DNA of 64,000 bases from Fen-1245 sp963835535 (GCA_963835535.1 CAWIFL010000005.1:434001-498000), one strand, 5' to 3'; counted from the stretch's first letter, positions 1 to 17,286 are shown. Numbers and translations are program-made. The notes: generated by a model not told the origin, from the letters alone.

Positions 1-1
1 C

Positions 2-3000
2 ATCTCGCTCATCATCACCCTGATGGGCCTGCTGGCGATCCGGTTGCTGCCGATCTCGCGTTACCCGCAGATCACCCCGCCGGCCATCGTGGTGACGGCT
101 GTCTATCCGGGCGCGACGGCGCAGGACGTCGCCGAAGCGGTGGCGGCACCGATCGAGGAGCAGCTCTCGGGCCTGCAGGGGTTGCTGTACTACACGTCGT
201 CGAATGCCAGCGACGGGACGATGTCGCTGACCATCTACTTCGACGTGAACCGCAACCAGGACCTGGCGGCGGTGGACGTGCAGAACGCGGTGCAGCTCGC
301 ATCGCCGCAGCTCCCGGCGGCGGTGCGGCAGATCGGGGTCAGCATCGTCAAGGCGAACACGGACATCCTGGGCGGGGTGGCGCTCTCGTCGGACGACCCC
401 CGCTACGACGCGGCGTACCTGACCAACTACATGCACCTGTACATCGAGGACGAGCTGAAGAGCGTGCCGGGGATCGGCAACGCGACGACCTTCGGCGGCC
501 TCCAGTTCTCGATGCTGATTCAGCTCAACCCCGACAAGATGGCGCGGCTGGGCGTGACCGTCAGCGACGTGGCCAGCGCGGTCCAGCAGCAGAACGCCAC
601 CAACCCGGCGGGCCGGCTGGGCGACGAGCCGGCGCCGCCCGGTACCCAGCTCACCATCCCGGTGACGACGGTCGGGCGGCTGACGACGCCGGAGCAGTTC
701 AACGACATCGTGATCCGGGCGGAGCCGGACGGCTCGCTGATCCACATCCGCGACGTGGGCCAGGCGGTCCTGGGCGCGCAGGACTACGATGCGGAGGGGC
801 GGGTCAACGGCAAGCCCACGGCGATGGCGCTCCTCTACCTGCGCCCGGGCTCCAACGCGCTGCGGGCCCGTGACGCGGTGGCGGCGCGCATGGCGCAGCT
901 CTCCAATGGCCTGCCCGCGGGCATGAAGTTGAGCATACCGTTCGACACCACCCCGTTCGTCCTGGTGTCGATCCAGGAGGTGGTGATCACGCTCCTCGAG
1001 GCGCTGGTCCTGGTGGGCCTGGTGGTGTACCTGTTTCTGCAGAGCTGGCGCGCGACGCTGATCCCGATGCTGGCCGTGCCGGTGAGCGTGATCGGCACCT
1101 TCCTGGGCCTCGACCTGCTGGGGATGTCCATCAACGTGCTGACGCTGTTCGCCCTGGTGCTGGCGATCGGCATCGTGGTGGACGACGCCATCGTGGTGAT
1201 CGAGAACGTCGAGCGCATCATGGTGGCCGAGAACGTGTCGGCGCGCGTCGCCGCCGACCGCGGGATCCAGCAGGTGGCGCCGGCGCTGGTGGCGATCGTG
1301 CTCTCCCTGGTGGCGGTGTTCGTGCCGGTGGCCTTCACCGGCGGCGTCACCGGGGCCCTGTTCCAGCAGTTCGCCATCACCATCGCGATCGCGGTGGTAC
1401 TCTCCGGGATCGTGGCGCTGACGCTCACGCCGGCGCTCTGCGCCCTCATGCTCACGGAGGTCGCGCAGCGCCACACCACCGGCCCGTTCGGCGCGTTCAA
1501 CCGCTTCTTCGACCGCGGCCGGGAGACCTACCTGCGGATCGTCGAGCGGGTCCTGGGCGGGCCGCGCGCCGCCCTCGCCGCGTTCGGCGTGGTCATCGTG
1601 CTGGCGGGGCTGCTGTGGCACCAGGTCCCGACGTCGTTCATCCCGACGGAGGACAAGGGCTACTTCGCCGTCTCCATTCAGCTCCCGAACGCCGCGTCGC
1701 TGCAGCGCACCGAGGCCGCGGTCGGGCAGGTCGAGAGCTTCCTTCGCAGGGACCCGGCGGTGCAGAAGTTCATCTCGCTGGCTGGCCTCGACATCCTGAG
1801 CCGCTCGAGCCAGACCAACAGCGCGGTCATGTTCGTGAACGTGAAGCCGTGGGGCGAGCGCGGGAAGGGCGAGTCGCTCGACGCGATCACCGGGCGCCTG
1901 ACCGGCGAGATGATGGGGATGATGAAGGACGGGATCGGCTTCGCCTTCAACCTCCCCGAGATCCCGGGCCTGGGCGCCACGGCGGGCGTCGAGACGAATC
2001 TCCAGGACCGCAGCGGCATGCCGGTGGACCAGTTCGCGGGCGAGGTGCAGCAGTTCGTGCAGGATGCCGACCAGCTCCCGGCGGTGCAGGCGGTGCAGGC
2101 CAACTTCCGCGCCAACGTGCCGCAGCTGTACGTGAGCGTGGACCGCGCCGCCGCGATGGCGCGCGGCGTGCAGCTGAGCGACCTGTACGGCACGCTCCAG
2201 GCGCTGCTCTCCACGCTGTACATCAACGACTTCAACCTGTACGGGAAGACGTACCGCGTGCAGGCGGAGGCCCAGGCGCCGTTCCGGCAGACGCCGGGGG
2301 ACATCGGGCGGTTCTACGTCCGCGGCTCCCGCGGCGTGATGATCCCGGTTTCGGCCCTGACCCGGACGGAGTTCCGGAGCGCGCCGACGCTGATCACCCG
2401 CTTCAACGGCTTCACGTCGGCGCTGCTCACGGGCACGCCCAAGCCGGGGCACAGCAGTGGGGAGATGATGGCCCAGCTGGACAACCTGATGCGGACCAAG
2501 TTCGCCTCGGGGGGGCTGGCCCTGGCGTACTCGGGCCAGTCCTACCAGGAGCGGGCCTCCAGCGGCGCCGCCGGCGCGGTGCTCGCCCTGGGCCTGGTCA
2601 TCGTCTTCCTGGTGCTGGCGGCGCAGTACGACAGCTGGTCGCTGCCCTTCGCGGTGCTGCTCGGCATCCCGTTCGGCGTGCTCGGCGCGTACTTCGGCGT
2701 CTGGCTGCGCGGGCAGCCGAGCGACGTCTACGTCCAGGTCGGGCTGATTACCGTGGTCGGCCTGTCGGCCAAGAACGCGATCCTCATCGTCGAGTTCGCG
2801 AACAAGCTCCGGGCGCAGGGCGTGCCCATCATGCGGGCGGCGGTGGAGGCGGCGCGCGAGCGGCTGCGGCCGATCCTGATGACGTCGCTGGCCTTCATTC
2901 TGGGTGTCTCGCCCCTGGTGGTGGCGGGCGGGGCCGGGGCGATGAGCCGGCACTCGATCGGCACGACGGTGTTCTTCGGGATGGGCGTGGCGACGTCGAT

Positions 3001-3121
3001 CGCGATCTTCTTCATCCCGCTGTTCTTCCGACTGATCCGCGGGATCGCGGAGGGCCGGGGCGCGCACGGCGGGGAGGCGACGGCCCACGCCGCGGCTCCG
3101 GCGCGGGAGGGCGGCGCATGA
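2..3121 (+). CDS. RND multidrug efflux permease, HAE1/AcrB type (5' partial)
   Basis: Inner-membrane proton-driven pump subunit that would export hydrophobic compounds through a periplasmic adaptor and an outer-membrane channel. The frame is open to the window edge. The first visible residues (SLIITLMGLLAI) are the first membrane helix, so roughly 20 N-terminal residues lie outside. The periplasmic porter start (VYPGATAQDV) and the helix-4 acidic pair in GIVVDDAIVVIENV are seen, matching the proton-relay helix of HAE1 pumps. The C-terminal half repeats the fold, with GLSAKNAILIVEFA. The visible part is about 1039 residues, close to the usual 1040-1060. The TGA stop overlaps the ATG of the next gene (ATGA), so the two are translationally coupled. 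The adaptor gene is presumably just upstream, outside the window. Confidence 0.95.
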   Translation: MSLIITLMGLLAIRLLPISRYPQITPPAIVVTAVYPGATAQDVAEAVAAPIEEQLSGLQGLLYYTSSNASDGTMSLTIYFDVNRNQDLAAVDVQNAVQLASPQLPAAVRQIGVSIVKANTDILGGVALSSDDPRYDAAYLTNYMHLYIEDELKSVPGIGNATTFGGLQFSMLIQLNPDKMARLGVTVSDVASAVQQQNATNPAGRLGDEPAPPGTQLTIPVTTVGRLTTPEQFNDIVIRAEPDGSLIHIRDVGQAVLGAQDYDAEGRVNGKPTAMALLYLRPGSNALRARDAVAARMAQLSNGLPAGMKLSIPFDTTPFVLVSIQEVVITLLEALVLVGLVVYLFLQSWRATLIPMLAVPVSVIGTFLGLDLLGMSINVLTLFALVLAIGIVVDDAIVVIENVERIMVAENVSARVAADRGIQQVAPALVAIVLSLVAVFVPVAFTGGVTGALFQQFAITIAIAVVLSGIVALTLTPALCALMLTEVAQRHTTGPFGAFNRFFDRGRETYLRIVERVLGGPRAALAAFGVVIVLAGLLWHQVPTSFIPTEDKGYFAVSIQLPNAASLQRTEAAVGQVESFLRRDPAVQKFISLAGLDILSRSSQTNSAVMFVNVKPWGERGKGESLDAITGRLTGEMMGMMKDGIGFAFNLPEIPGLGATAGVETNLQDRSGMPVDQFAGEVQQFVQDADQLPAVQAVQANFRANVPQLYVSVDRAAAMARGVQLSDLYGTLQALLSTLYINDFNLYGKTYRVQAEAQAPFRQTPGDIGRFYVRGSRGVMIPVSALTRTEFRSAPTLITRFNGFTSALLTGTPKPGHSSGEMMAQLDNLMRTKFASGGLALAYSGQSYQERASSGAAGAVLALGLVIVFLVLAAQYDSWSLPFAVLLGIPFGVLGAYFGVWLRGQPSDVYVQVGLITVVGLSAKNAILIVEFANKLRAQGVPIMRAAVEAARERLRPILMTSLAFILGVSPLVVAGGAGAMSRHSIGTTVFFGMGVATSIAIFFIPLFFRLIRGIAEGRGAHGGEATAHAAAPAREGGA

Positions 3122-4605
3122 GCGGCCGATGCTGTGCCGCGGCGGCGATGCTGCTTCTGGCGGGGTGCGCCGTCGGGCCGGCCTACCGGCCCGCCCCCGT
3201 CGTCCCCGCGACCACCGCGGTGGGCGTGACGCGCCGCGCCGACACCACACAGGCGTTTTTCGACTCGCTGGCGGCGGCCCGCGCGGCGGACACGATCCGG
3301 CCGGAGGTCGCGCCCGTGAGCCCGCGCGCCCTGGCCGTCGACTCGCTCACCGACCTGGCCTGGCTCGACGTCCTGCACGACACGACGCTCGACCGCCTGG
3401 TGCGGACCGCGCTCAACCAGAACCGCACGCTCCTGGCGGTGCGCGCCATGGTGCGCGAGTACCGCGCCGAGTACGGCGTCGTGCTTTCGTCCCTGTTCCC
3501 GAGCCTGACGCTGAACGGGAGCTGGTCCCGGAACAAGACGGTCTTTCCCGGCTTTGCGGTCCCGCCGTATACGGCCTGGCGGGGCACAGGGGACCTGGCC
3601 TGGGAGTTGAACTTCTGGGGCGTGGGGCGCGGGCTCCAGGCGGCCGGTGCCGACCTCGCCGCACGCGAGGCGGCCGAGCGCGCGGCGGTGCTCACGCTGG
3701 TGAGCGACGTCGCGACCGGCTACCTGCAGGTGCTGGAGCTGGACCAGGAGCGAGCGATCGCGGAGCAGACGCTCTCCTCCAGCCAGGCGACGCTGGCCCT
3801 GGCGCGGGAGCGGTACGCGCAGGGTCTCATCTCCGAGCTGGACGTGCGGCAGTTCGAGGCGCAGGTCGCGGTGCCCGCGGTGCGGCTGGCGCAAGTGGAC
3901 CAGCTGCGCGCCGTGCAGGAACACGCGCTCGACGTGCTGCTGGGCGAGGGCCCCGTGCCGATCCCGCGCGGCGGGTCGCTCGCGGCGGCCGCGCAGGCGG
4001 TGACCGTGCCCGACTCGGTGCCGGCCTCGCTGATTTACCGGCGCCCCGACGTCGAACAGGCGGAGCGCGAGTACGCGGCCGCGACCGCGCGGATCGGCGT
4101 CGCCGAGGCCGCGCGGCTGCCCACCCTCAGCATCATCGGCTCGTACGGCTCGCAGTCCACGACGCCGGGGTCCGCGTTCAGCGCCAACGCGCGCGTCTAC
4201 GAAGCCCTGGTGGGGGTCTCGATCCCCCTGTTCACCGGCGGCCGGCTGAACGACGAGACTCGGGTGGCGCGCGCGCAGGCCGAGCAGGCCCAGGCCGCGT
4301 ACCAGCAGGCGGTCCTGACGGCGCTGGAGGAGGCGGGTGACGCGCTGTCCGGCGTGCGGGACGCGCGGGACGTGGCGGCGGCGCAGCAGACGCAGGCGGC
4401 GGCGCTGAAGCGGGCCCTCGACCTGGCCGAACTGCGCTATAACACCGGGCTGTCGAACTACCTGGAAGTGCTGGACGCGCAGCGCAGCCTGTTCGCCGCG
4501 CAGCTGGCGGCGAGCCAGGCGGAGCTGCAGCAACTCACCGCCGCGGTCGAGCTCTACAAGGCGCTGGGTGGGAGCTGGCCTTCGGGGAACGCGGCGCCGC
4601 GTTGA
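3118..4605 (+). CDS. Outer-membrane efflux lipoprotein, NodT/OprM (TolC) family
   Basis: Outer-membrane channel of the tripartite pump begun by the preceding permease. The start is fixed by the 4-base ATGA overlap with that gene. The 495-residue product begins with a short lipoprotein signal ending LLLAGC, followed by AVGPAYRPAP, a typical opening for NodT-type lipoproteins. Two OEP repeats rich in coiled coil follow, with the family marks RRPDVEQAEREYAAATARIGVA near the middle and LRYNTGLSNYLEVLDAQRSL near the C-terminus. The gene converges with the minus-strand signalling operon only 39 bp beyond its stop. Confidence 0.93.
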   Translation: MSGRCCAAAAMLLLAGCAVGPAYRPAPVVPATTAVGVTRRADTTQAFFDSLAAARAADTIRPEVAPVSPRALAVDSLTDLAWLDVLHDTTLDRLVRTALNQNRTLLAVRAMVREYRAEYGVVLSSLFPSLTLNGSWSRNKTVFPGFAVPPYTAWRGTGDLAWELNFWGVGRGLQAAGADLAAREAAERAAVLTLVSDVATGYLQVLELDQERAIAEQTLSSSQATLALARERYAQGLISELDVRQFEAQVAVPAVRLAQVDQLRAVQEHALDVLLGEGPVPIPRGGSLAAAAQAVTVPDSVPASLIYRRPDVEQAEREYAAATARIGVAEAARLPTLSIIGSYGSQSTTPGSAFSANARVYEALVGVSIPLFTGGRLNDETRVARAQAEQAQAAYQQAVLTALEEAGDALSGVRDARDVAAAQQTQAAALKRALDLAELRYNTGLSNYLEVLDAQRSLFAAQLAASQAELQQLTAAVELYKALGGSWPSGNAAPR

Positions 4606-4644
4606 CCGGCGGGCGCCGGGGGGGGGCCACGCTGCGCGGGCGCT

Positions 4645-6576
4645 TCAACCCAGTTGCGCGAGCAGCTCGCCCAGCTCCGCCGCATTCTTCGGGCGCTCGC
4701 CGGCGGTCTTCGCGAGGAGACGCATGATGAGGGCCGACACCGCGGGCGGGATGTCGGCGTTGAGCGTGACCGGCGGCACCGGCTCGTCGTGCAGCAGCTT
4801 GGCGATCAGGGAGACCGGGGTCTTGGCCTCGAACGGCAGCCGGCCCGTGAGACATTCGTAGAGCACCACGCCCATCGAATACAGGTCGCTGCGCCCGTCC
4901 ACGTCCTCCGCCAGGAGCTGCTCCGGCGACATGTAGGCCGGCGTCCCGACCACCATCCCGGCCTGCGTCAGCACCGTGGTGTGCTCCACCAGCCGCGCGA
5001 CGCCGAAGTCCATCACCTTGAGCACGCCGTCGGCGTCGAGCAGCAGGTTCTGCGGCTTGATGTCCCGGTGCACCACGCCCTGCCGGTGCGCCACGTCCAG
5101 CGCGTCGGCGAGCTGGGCCGCGACGGCGAGGGCGGCGGATACGCTCAGCCGTCCCCGGGTCTCGATGAGCCGGCGCACCGTCATCCCCTCGACGAACTCC
5201 ATCGTGACGTAGCACGCGCCCTCGTGCTCGCCGAAGTCGTGCGTGCGGACGACGTTGCGGTGCGAGATCCGGCGCGCGAGGCGCGTCTCGGCCTTGAGGC
5301 GCTGGATCGCGGTCTCGTCGCCCCTCAGGATGTCCGGGCGCAGCATCTTGATCGCGACCTCTTCACCCAGCTCGCCGTCGCGGGCCTTGTAGACGACCCC
5401 CATCCCGCCCGAGCCGATGGTGCCGAGGATCTCGTAGCGGCCCGCGAACCAGTCGCCGGTCCGCAGCGCGAGCTCGTCCGGCCCCGCCTCGGCGGCGCCC
5501 GAAGCGCCGGCCGCCCGGATCTCCTGCTTGAGGTCGTCCAGCTGGTGCTTGAGTCGCGCCTCGCGGGCCCTGACGCCTGCGGCCATCCCGTCGAACACGC
5601 GCGCCAGCCGCCCGACCTCGTCGGCCCGGGCGGCGAGGTCGGCGAGCGCGCCGGCCTGGTACTCGCCGCTCTCGACGGCGCGCGCCGCGCCGATCACGCG
5701 CTCGACGTCCTTGAGGTACTCCTTCTCGCGGTCGCGCAGCCGCTTCTTCTCGAGGCTGGCGCCGATCCGCGCCTTGAGGAGCACGGGATCGAACGGCTTC
5801 GGGAGATAGTCCTCGGCGCCGCGCTCGATGCACCGCACCACGCTCGCGATGTCGTCGAGCGCCGAGATCATAATCACAGGGATGTCCCGAGTCTCGGCGG
5901 ACGCCTTGAGCCGCTCGAGCACCGCGTAGCCGTCCATCCCCGGCATCATCACGTCCAGGAGCACCAGGTCGAAGGCGCGAGCGGCCACCATCTGGAGGGC
6001 GTCCGCGCCGCTCGCCGCGCACTCCACGGCGTGGCCCTGCCGCTCCAGCCGGCGCCGCAGGACGTCACGGTTGTCGTCGATGTCGTCCACGACGAGGATG
6101 GTGGCCTGGGTCGGGGACGAGGGCTCCGCCGGCGAGGGTGTAGGGTGTAGGGTGTGGGGTGTAGATGTGCCCCGGGGCGGCGTGGTCTTCGAGGCCGGCG
6201 CCACGCCCAGGCGCTCCGCCGCGCTGCGGATCTTGCGCACGTCGTTGACGAAGGCGTGGTCCGGGTCCGCGAGCAGCGCCTCGGTCGCCTTGAGGATCTG
6301 CTCGCGCGGAGAGCGGAGGGTCGAGTGGAGCGTGTCGGCGTCCGCGGGACGCACGTCGCTCCGCCCCGCCGGCAGCGCCCGGTCGATCTCCGCGAGGGCG
6401 GCCCGCACGGCGGCCAGAGCGTCCGCCAGCGCCGTACGGCGGGGCGCGTGCTCCGCGGCGTCGGAGTCCTCCAGCAGCATCTCGCAGTAGCCGACGATCT
6501 GGTTGATGGGCGTGCGCAGCTCGTGGCGCAGCTCCGACAGCGCCTGGGGGGAGAGGGCGTCGGCGGCCGCCGGCAT
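4645..6576 (-). CDS. HisKA-receiver-Ser/Thr protein kinase fusion
   Basis: A 643-residue hybrid joining two-component and eukaryote-like kinase signalling. In order: a HisKA-like four-helix segment with an H-box (HELRTP, His18) but no ATPase domain; a low-complexity linker (about 125-157); a receiver (158-275) with Asp208 and Lys260; a HAMP/signal-helix coiled coil (about 285-355); and a complete Ser/Thr kinase (380-640). The kinase has a glycine loop (GSGGMG), catalytic Lys410, HRD at 503-505, DFG at 523-525 and TPAYMSPEQ. The ATG at 6576 lies two bases after the stop of the upstream receiver gene, so this is the last gene of a five-gene operon. The likely role is phosphotransfer from the neighbouring kinases to the receiver, gating the Ser/Thr kinase; this is inferred. 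Its targets are not in the window. Confidence 0.9.
   Translation of the reverse strand: MPAAADALSPQALSELRHELRTPINQIVGYCEMLLEDSDAAEHAPRRTALADALAAVRAALAEIDRALPAGRSDVRPADADTLHSTLRSPREQILKATEALLADPDHAFVNDVRKIRSAAERLGVAPASKTTPPRGTSTPHTLHPTPSPAEPSSPTQATILVVDDIDDNRDVLRRRLERQGHAVECAASGADALQMVAARAFDLVLLDVMMPGMDGYAVLERLKASAETRDIPVIMISALDDIASVVRCIERGAEDYLPKPFDPVLLKARIGASLEKKRLRDREKEYLKDVERVIGAARAVESGEYQAGALADLAARADEVGRLARVFDGMAAGVRAREARLKHQLDDLKQEIRAAGASGAAEAGPDELALRTGDWFAGRYEILGTIGSGGMGVVYKARDGELGEEVAIKMLRPDILRGDETAIQRLKAETRLARRISHRNVVRTHDFGEHEGACYVTMEFVEGMTVRRLIETRGRLSVSAALAVAAQLADALDVAHRQGVVHRDIKPQNLLLDADGVLKVMDFGVARLVEHTTVLTQAGMVVGTPAYMSPEQLLAEDVDGRSDLYSMGVVLYECLTGRLPFEAKTPVSLIAKLLHDEPVPPVTLNADIPPAVSALIMRLLAKTAGERPKNAAELGELLAQLG
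6137..6164. repeat. Heptanucleotide tandem repeat inside a coding linker
   Basis: Four copies of a 7-bp unit (GGTGTAG on the + strand, one copy with A to G) lie inside the linker between the HisKA-like and receiver domains of the kinase fusion. In protein the stretch reads as Thr/Pro/His-rich low complexity. Seven is not a multiple of three, so gain or loss of one unit would shift the frame. Confidence 0.75.
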
Positions 6577-6578
6577 CG

Positions 6579-6956
6579 TCACTCGCGGTGGTTCCGGTCC
6601 AGCAGGCCCTGGATCTTCCCCAGCAGCCGGTCCAGCTCGATGGGCTTGGTGTCGTAGTCGTCGCACCCCGCCGCGATCGCCTTCTCGCGGTCGCCCGACA
6701 TCGCGTGCGCGGTGAGCGCGATGATCGGCACGCTCTTCGTCGCCGGGGCCGCGCGCAGCTGGCGCGCCGCGTCCCACCCATCCACCTCGGGCAGGCTCAT
6801 GTCCATCAGGATCACGTCGTAGGGCGCCGCCTGGGCCATCTCCACCCCCTGGCGGCCGTCCACCGCGATCGCGACCTCGAACCCCTTCCGCGCCAGACGG
6901 CGCGACAGCATGTCCCGGTTCATCTCGTTGTCTTCGACCAGCAGAATCTTCGGCAT
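6579..6956 (-). CDS. Single-domain response regulator (CheY-like receiver)
   Basis: A 125-residue stand-alone receiver with no output domain. The acidic pocket (VEDNEMN), phospho-acceptor Asp52 (MDMSLPEVDG), the Thr of ALTAHA and Lys104 (DTKP) are all present, so it should be phosphorylatable. It sits 21 bp downstream of a histidine kinase that, unlike its two upstream paralogues, has no receiver of its own, and 2 bp upstream of the kinase-fusion gene. It therefore probably carries phosphate from that kinase, perhaps to the HisKA-like His18 of the fusion. This relay is inferred from gene order. Confidence 0.92.
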   Translation of the reverse strand: MPKILLVEDNEMNRDMLSRRLARKGFEVAIAVDGRQGVEMAQAAPYDVILMDMSLPEVDGWDAARQLRAAPATKSVPIIALTAHAMSGDREKAIAAGCDDYDTKPIELDRLLGKIQGLLDRNHRE

Positions 6957-6977
6957 CGCTTCACTCCGTGTGGTGCG

Positions 6978-14847
<7,870 letters not shown>

Positions 14848-14888
14848 GCCGCGGGTATCCGATGTAAGGAGAAGGGGAAAGCGGGACA

Positions 14889-14920
14889 ACATTACTCGGA
14901 ATACCATTGCGGTGCAATGG
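14889..14920 (-). promoter_or_regulatory. Candidate promoter with overlapping palindrome for the signalling operon
   Basis: On the minus strand TTGCAC and TAATGT are separated by 17 bp, a weak sigma70-like pair (half of each hexamer matches). The -35 half lies inside a perfect 7-bp inverted repeat, CCATTGC-GGT-GCAATGG (14904-14920), which could be an operator. It lies 42-73 bp upstream of the first kinase gene. Low certainty. Confidence 0.3.
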
Positions 14921-14964
14921 GTTACATCGTCGTACGACCGCGGGGAAGCTGACTCCGGTTCACT

Positions 14965-14996
14965 CCCGTGCGCCCGTGCCCCTGTGCCCCCGTGCC
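14965..14996. repeat. Octanucleotide tandem repeat (CCCGTGCN)x4
   Basis: Four 8-bp units (CCCGTGCG, CCCGTGCC, CCTGTGCC, CCCGTGCC) lie in the 222-bp gap between the M8-type protease gene and the signalling operon. On the minus strand they read as GGCACGGG-type units and run into AGTGAAC. A related array occurs at 32333-32364. Confidence 0.7.
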
Positions 14997-15069
14997 CGCC
15001 GCCTTGTCACACCTCCAGCCGGTTGCCGGAGCGGAGATCGGCGCCCCGGCGCCGGCATCGCACGGCGGG

Positions 15070-17286
15070 CTACTGGCGCCGGCGCACCAGCCGGATCCGG
15101 CCGCTCCGGTCGATCGCGTACAGCGGGCCGTGGTGGATGTCGTCCCCCAGGAAGATCCGCGTCCCTCCGACGGCCGGCGGGGCCTTGAAGACGTTGGTGT
15201 ACGGGTCGGCGCCGGCGTAGTTGACGGTGTAGCCGAGGTCCTGCATGGTCCCCACGGTCACCACGCTCAGTTGCGGATTCGTCGGCAGGAACCCGACCAT
15301 CAACTCGTTGCCGAAGACGGTCTCCCGCCAGTGGCTGTTCACCGTCCCCGCGCCGCAGGTGGGATAGGTGTACGGCGAATTGGCGCAGTTCTCCAACGGG
15401 GGAGCGTGGAGCGGGCTCCCGTACGGCTGGCCCGCCCCGGTGTAGCTGGTGCCGCCCAGCGAGTCGAACTCGGCCTGGGCGAACGTCGTCCCGCCGGCGC
15501 ACGAGAAGTACGTGTCCGCGAGCGGGCTCGGCAGCGAGGACGGCAGCTGGAGGCAGTTGACCGGCGGCCAGTTTGCGCCCGTCCAATTGATCAGGTCCCA
15601 CAGCGTTCCGAACCCGAGCACGTGGCCCATCTCGTGCGTGACGACGGCGGTGAGCTGGCCGCTCGTTATGAGCGACCCGACGTCGGCGCTGTCGAACAGC
15701 ATCACGCCGACTACGGGCAGTCCCGAGCCGGGGCCCGTGCCCGTGGTCACGAAGCAGGGAGAGGACTCCGCCAGAGTCCTGCCGGGGCCGTCGATGGAAT
15801 CGAACGACGCGAAGATCAGGACGTCGCTGATGGTCTGGTTGGTCAGCGCCGGCTCTCCGGCTCCGCAGTCGCCGGCCGAGTCGGTGACCGTCTCCGGAAG
15901 GCCGAAGTGACGGTAGATGATTCGCTGCCACTTGGCCGCGGCGGAATCGAACGCAGCCTGCTCGGTCGGAGTGGGTGCGGGGCCGTAGAACCTTATCTGG
16001 ATCGTGAACTGCCCCGCGGCACCGGTGTCCGCGAAGGTCGTGGTTGGCAGGGCGGCGACGCTCGCCGTCATGGTGTTGACTCCAGGCGACGCTCCCAGGG
16101 TCCACGACCCGACCTGTGCGAGGCCGGCGGCGTTCGTCGTGTCCACCAGGCGCGTGGCGCTCCCGCCCCCGGACGCGACGGCGAAGGTGACCACCGCGTT
16201 CGGGACGGGATTGTTCGAAGCGTCCGTCACCACGACCGCGGGCCGAACGTTGACGGCATATCCTACGAGGCCGGGCTGGTCGTTGGTGCCCGCGTAGGCG
16301 ACCACGCTTGCCGGGGCGCCCGGCACCCAGGCCGTGTCGGTGAACGCGGCGGGATTGCCCGCCAGTCCCGAGAGCGCCGCCGTGGCCGTCAGGGTGTTGA
16401 TCCCGGCGGACGCTCCGACCGTCCAGCTCCCGACGGCGGCGGTGCCGCTCGCGTTGGTGGTCTGGCTCGTACCGGTGGCGCTCCCGCCGCCCGAGGCCAC
16501 CGCGAAGGCCACCTGGACGCCCGCAATGCCGTTGCCGTACTGGTCCCGGACGGCCACGGCGGGCGGCACCGCGACCGCGGAGCCCGCCAGGGTCTTCTGG
16601 TTGTCACCCGCCGTCTTGGCCACCTGCGTGGCCGGGCCGGGGCTCACCGACGCGGTGAAGCGGACGGTGTTGGCACCGGCTTGAGCGACCAGGGTGTCGC
16701 GGCTCACTCCGGAGATGGTGCCGAGGGTCCAGGTAGCCTGCGCCTGCCCGCTGGCGTTCGTCGTCGTGCCGGTCGGAGTCACCGATCCCGAGCCCGTGGT
16801 CGCCGTGAACGAGACGGTGGCGCCCGGCATGGGATGCCCGGTAGCGTCGCCGAGCTGGACCACCACGGGGCTGGCGAGCGTCTGGCCGATCGTGCCGGAC
16901 TGAGCGTCGCCGGAGTTCTTGGTGATCTGCGCGACGGTCTGTGCCATGGTGACCGTCGCCTGGCCCGTTGCGTTCCCGCTGGTCGCGATGACCTGGGCGA
17001 TGCCGTTCGCCACCGCCGTGGCGAGGCCGGTCGAGTTGACGGCGATCACGCCGGTCGCGCTGGAGGACCAGGTGACGATGGCGGTCTTCATCGTGTCGCC
17101 CCGCTGATCGAGCACCAGGGCGTCGAACTGCTGCGTGAAGCCGACCGCCGTCATCGTCGCCGTGCCCGGGGACACCGTGATCTTCGTCGCGACGGCCGCC
17201 GGCTCCGTCGAGCCCTTGCAGGTGGCGAGCAGGATCGCGGCGGCCGCAGCGAGGGCCTTGCCGTATTCGAGCGCACGGGTGCTCAT
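15070..17286 (-). CDS. Leishmanolysin-like (M8) metalloprotease lipoprotein with Big/Ig-like repeats
   Basis: Predicted exported zinc protease of 738 residues. The start at 17286 is set by a GTGGAGG ribosome binding site. A signal peptide ends in a lipobox-like LATC, with Thr before Cys, which is uncommon. A BIG2-like domain (about 45-120) and three or four Ig-like repeats rich in Ala/Gly/Thr follow. The C-terminal catalytic domain has HEMGH at 551-555 and a downstream HW motif (His652, near FGNELM) typical of the third zinc ligand of M8 enzymes. It probably acts on the cell surface. Gene order does not identify its substrate. Confidence 0.85.
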   Translation of the reverse strand: MSTRALEYGKALAAAAAILLATCKGSTEPAAVATKITVSPGTATMTAVGFTQQFDALVLDQRGDTMKTAIVTWSSSATGVIAVNSTGLATAVANGIAQVIATSGNATGQATVTMAQTVAQITKNSGDAQSGTIGQTLASPVVVQLGDATGHPMPGATVSFTATTGSGSVTPTGTTTNASGQAQATWTLGTISGVSRDTLVAQAGANTVRFTASVSPGPATQVAKTAGDNQKTLAGSAVAVPPAVAVRDQYGNGIAGVQVAFAVASGGGSATGTSQTTNASGTAAVGSWTVGASAGINTLTATAALSGLAGNPAAFTDTAWVPGAPASVVAYAGTNDQPGLVGYAVNVRPAVVVTDASNNPVPNAVVTFAVASGGGSATRLVDTTNAAGLAQVGSWTLGASPGVNTMTASVAALPTTTFADTGAAGQFTIQIRFYGPAPTPTEQAAFDSAAAKWQRIIYRHFGLPETVTDSAGDCGAGEPALTNQTISDVLIFASFDSIDGPGRTLAESSPCFVTTGTGPGSGLPVVGVMLFDSADVGSLITSGQLTAVVTHEMGHVLGFGTLWDLINWTGANWPPVNCLQLPSSLPSPLADTYFSCAGGTTFAQAEFDSLGGTSYTGAGQPYGSPLHAPPLENCANSPYTYPTCGAGTVNSHWRETVFGNELMVGFLPTNPQLSVVTVGTMQDLGYTVNYAGADPYTNVFKAPPAVGGTRIFLGDDIHHGPLYAIDRSGRIRLVRRRQ

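Noticed and set aside
1615..3117. Long + frame running through the RND permease into the lipoprotein gene
   Set aside because: The part before 3118 is a +1-frame shadow of the permease, Arg/Gly-rich with no domain; the real start is the ATG at 3118.
4606..4644. Terminator in the GC-rich spacer between the efflux and signalling operons
   Set aside because: The run of G after GGCGCC has self-complementary bits but no stable stem with a T tract on either strand.
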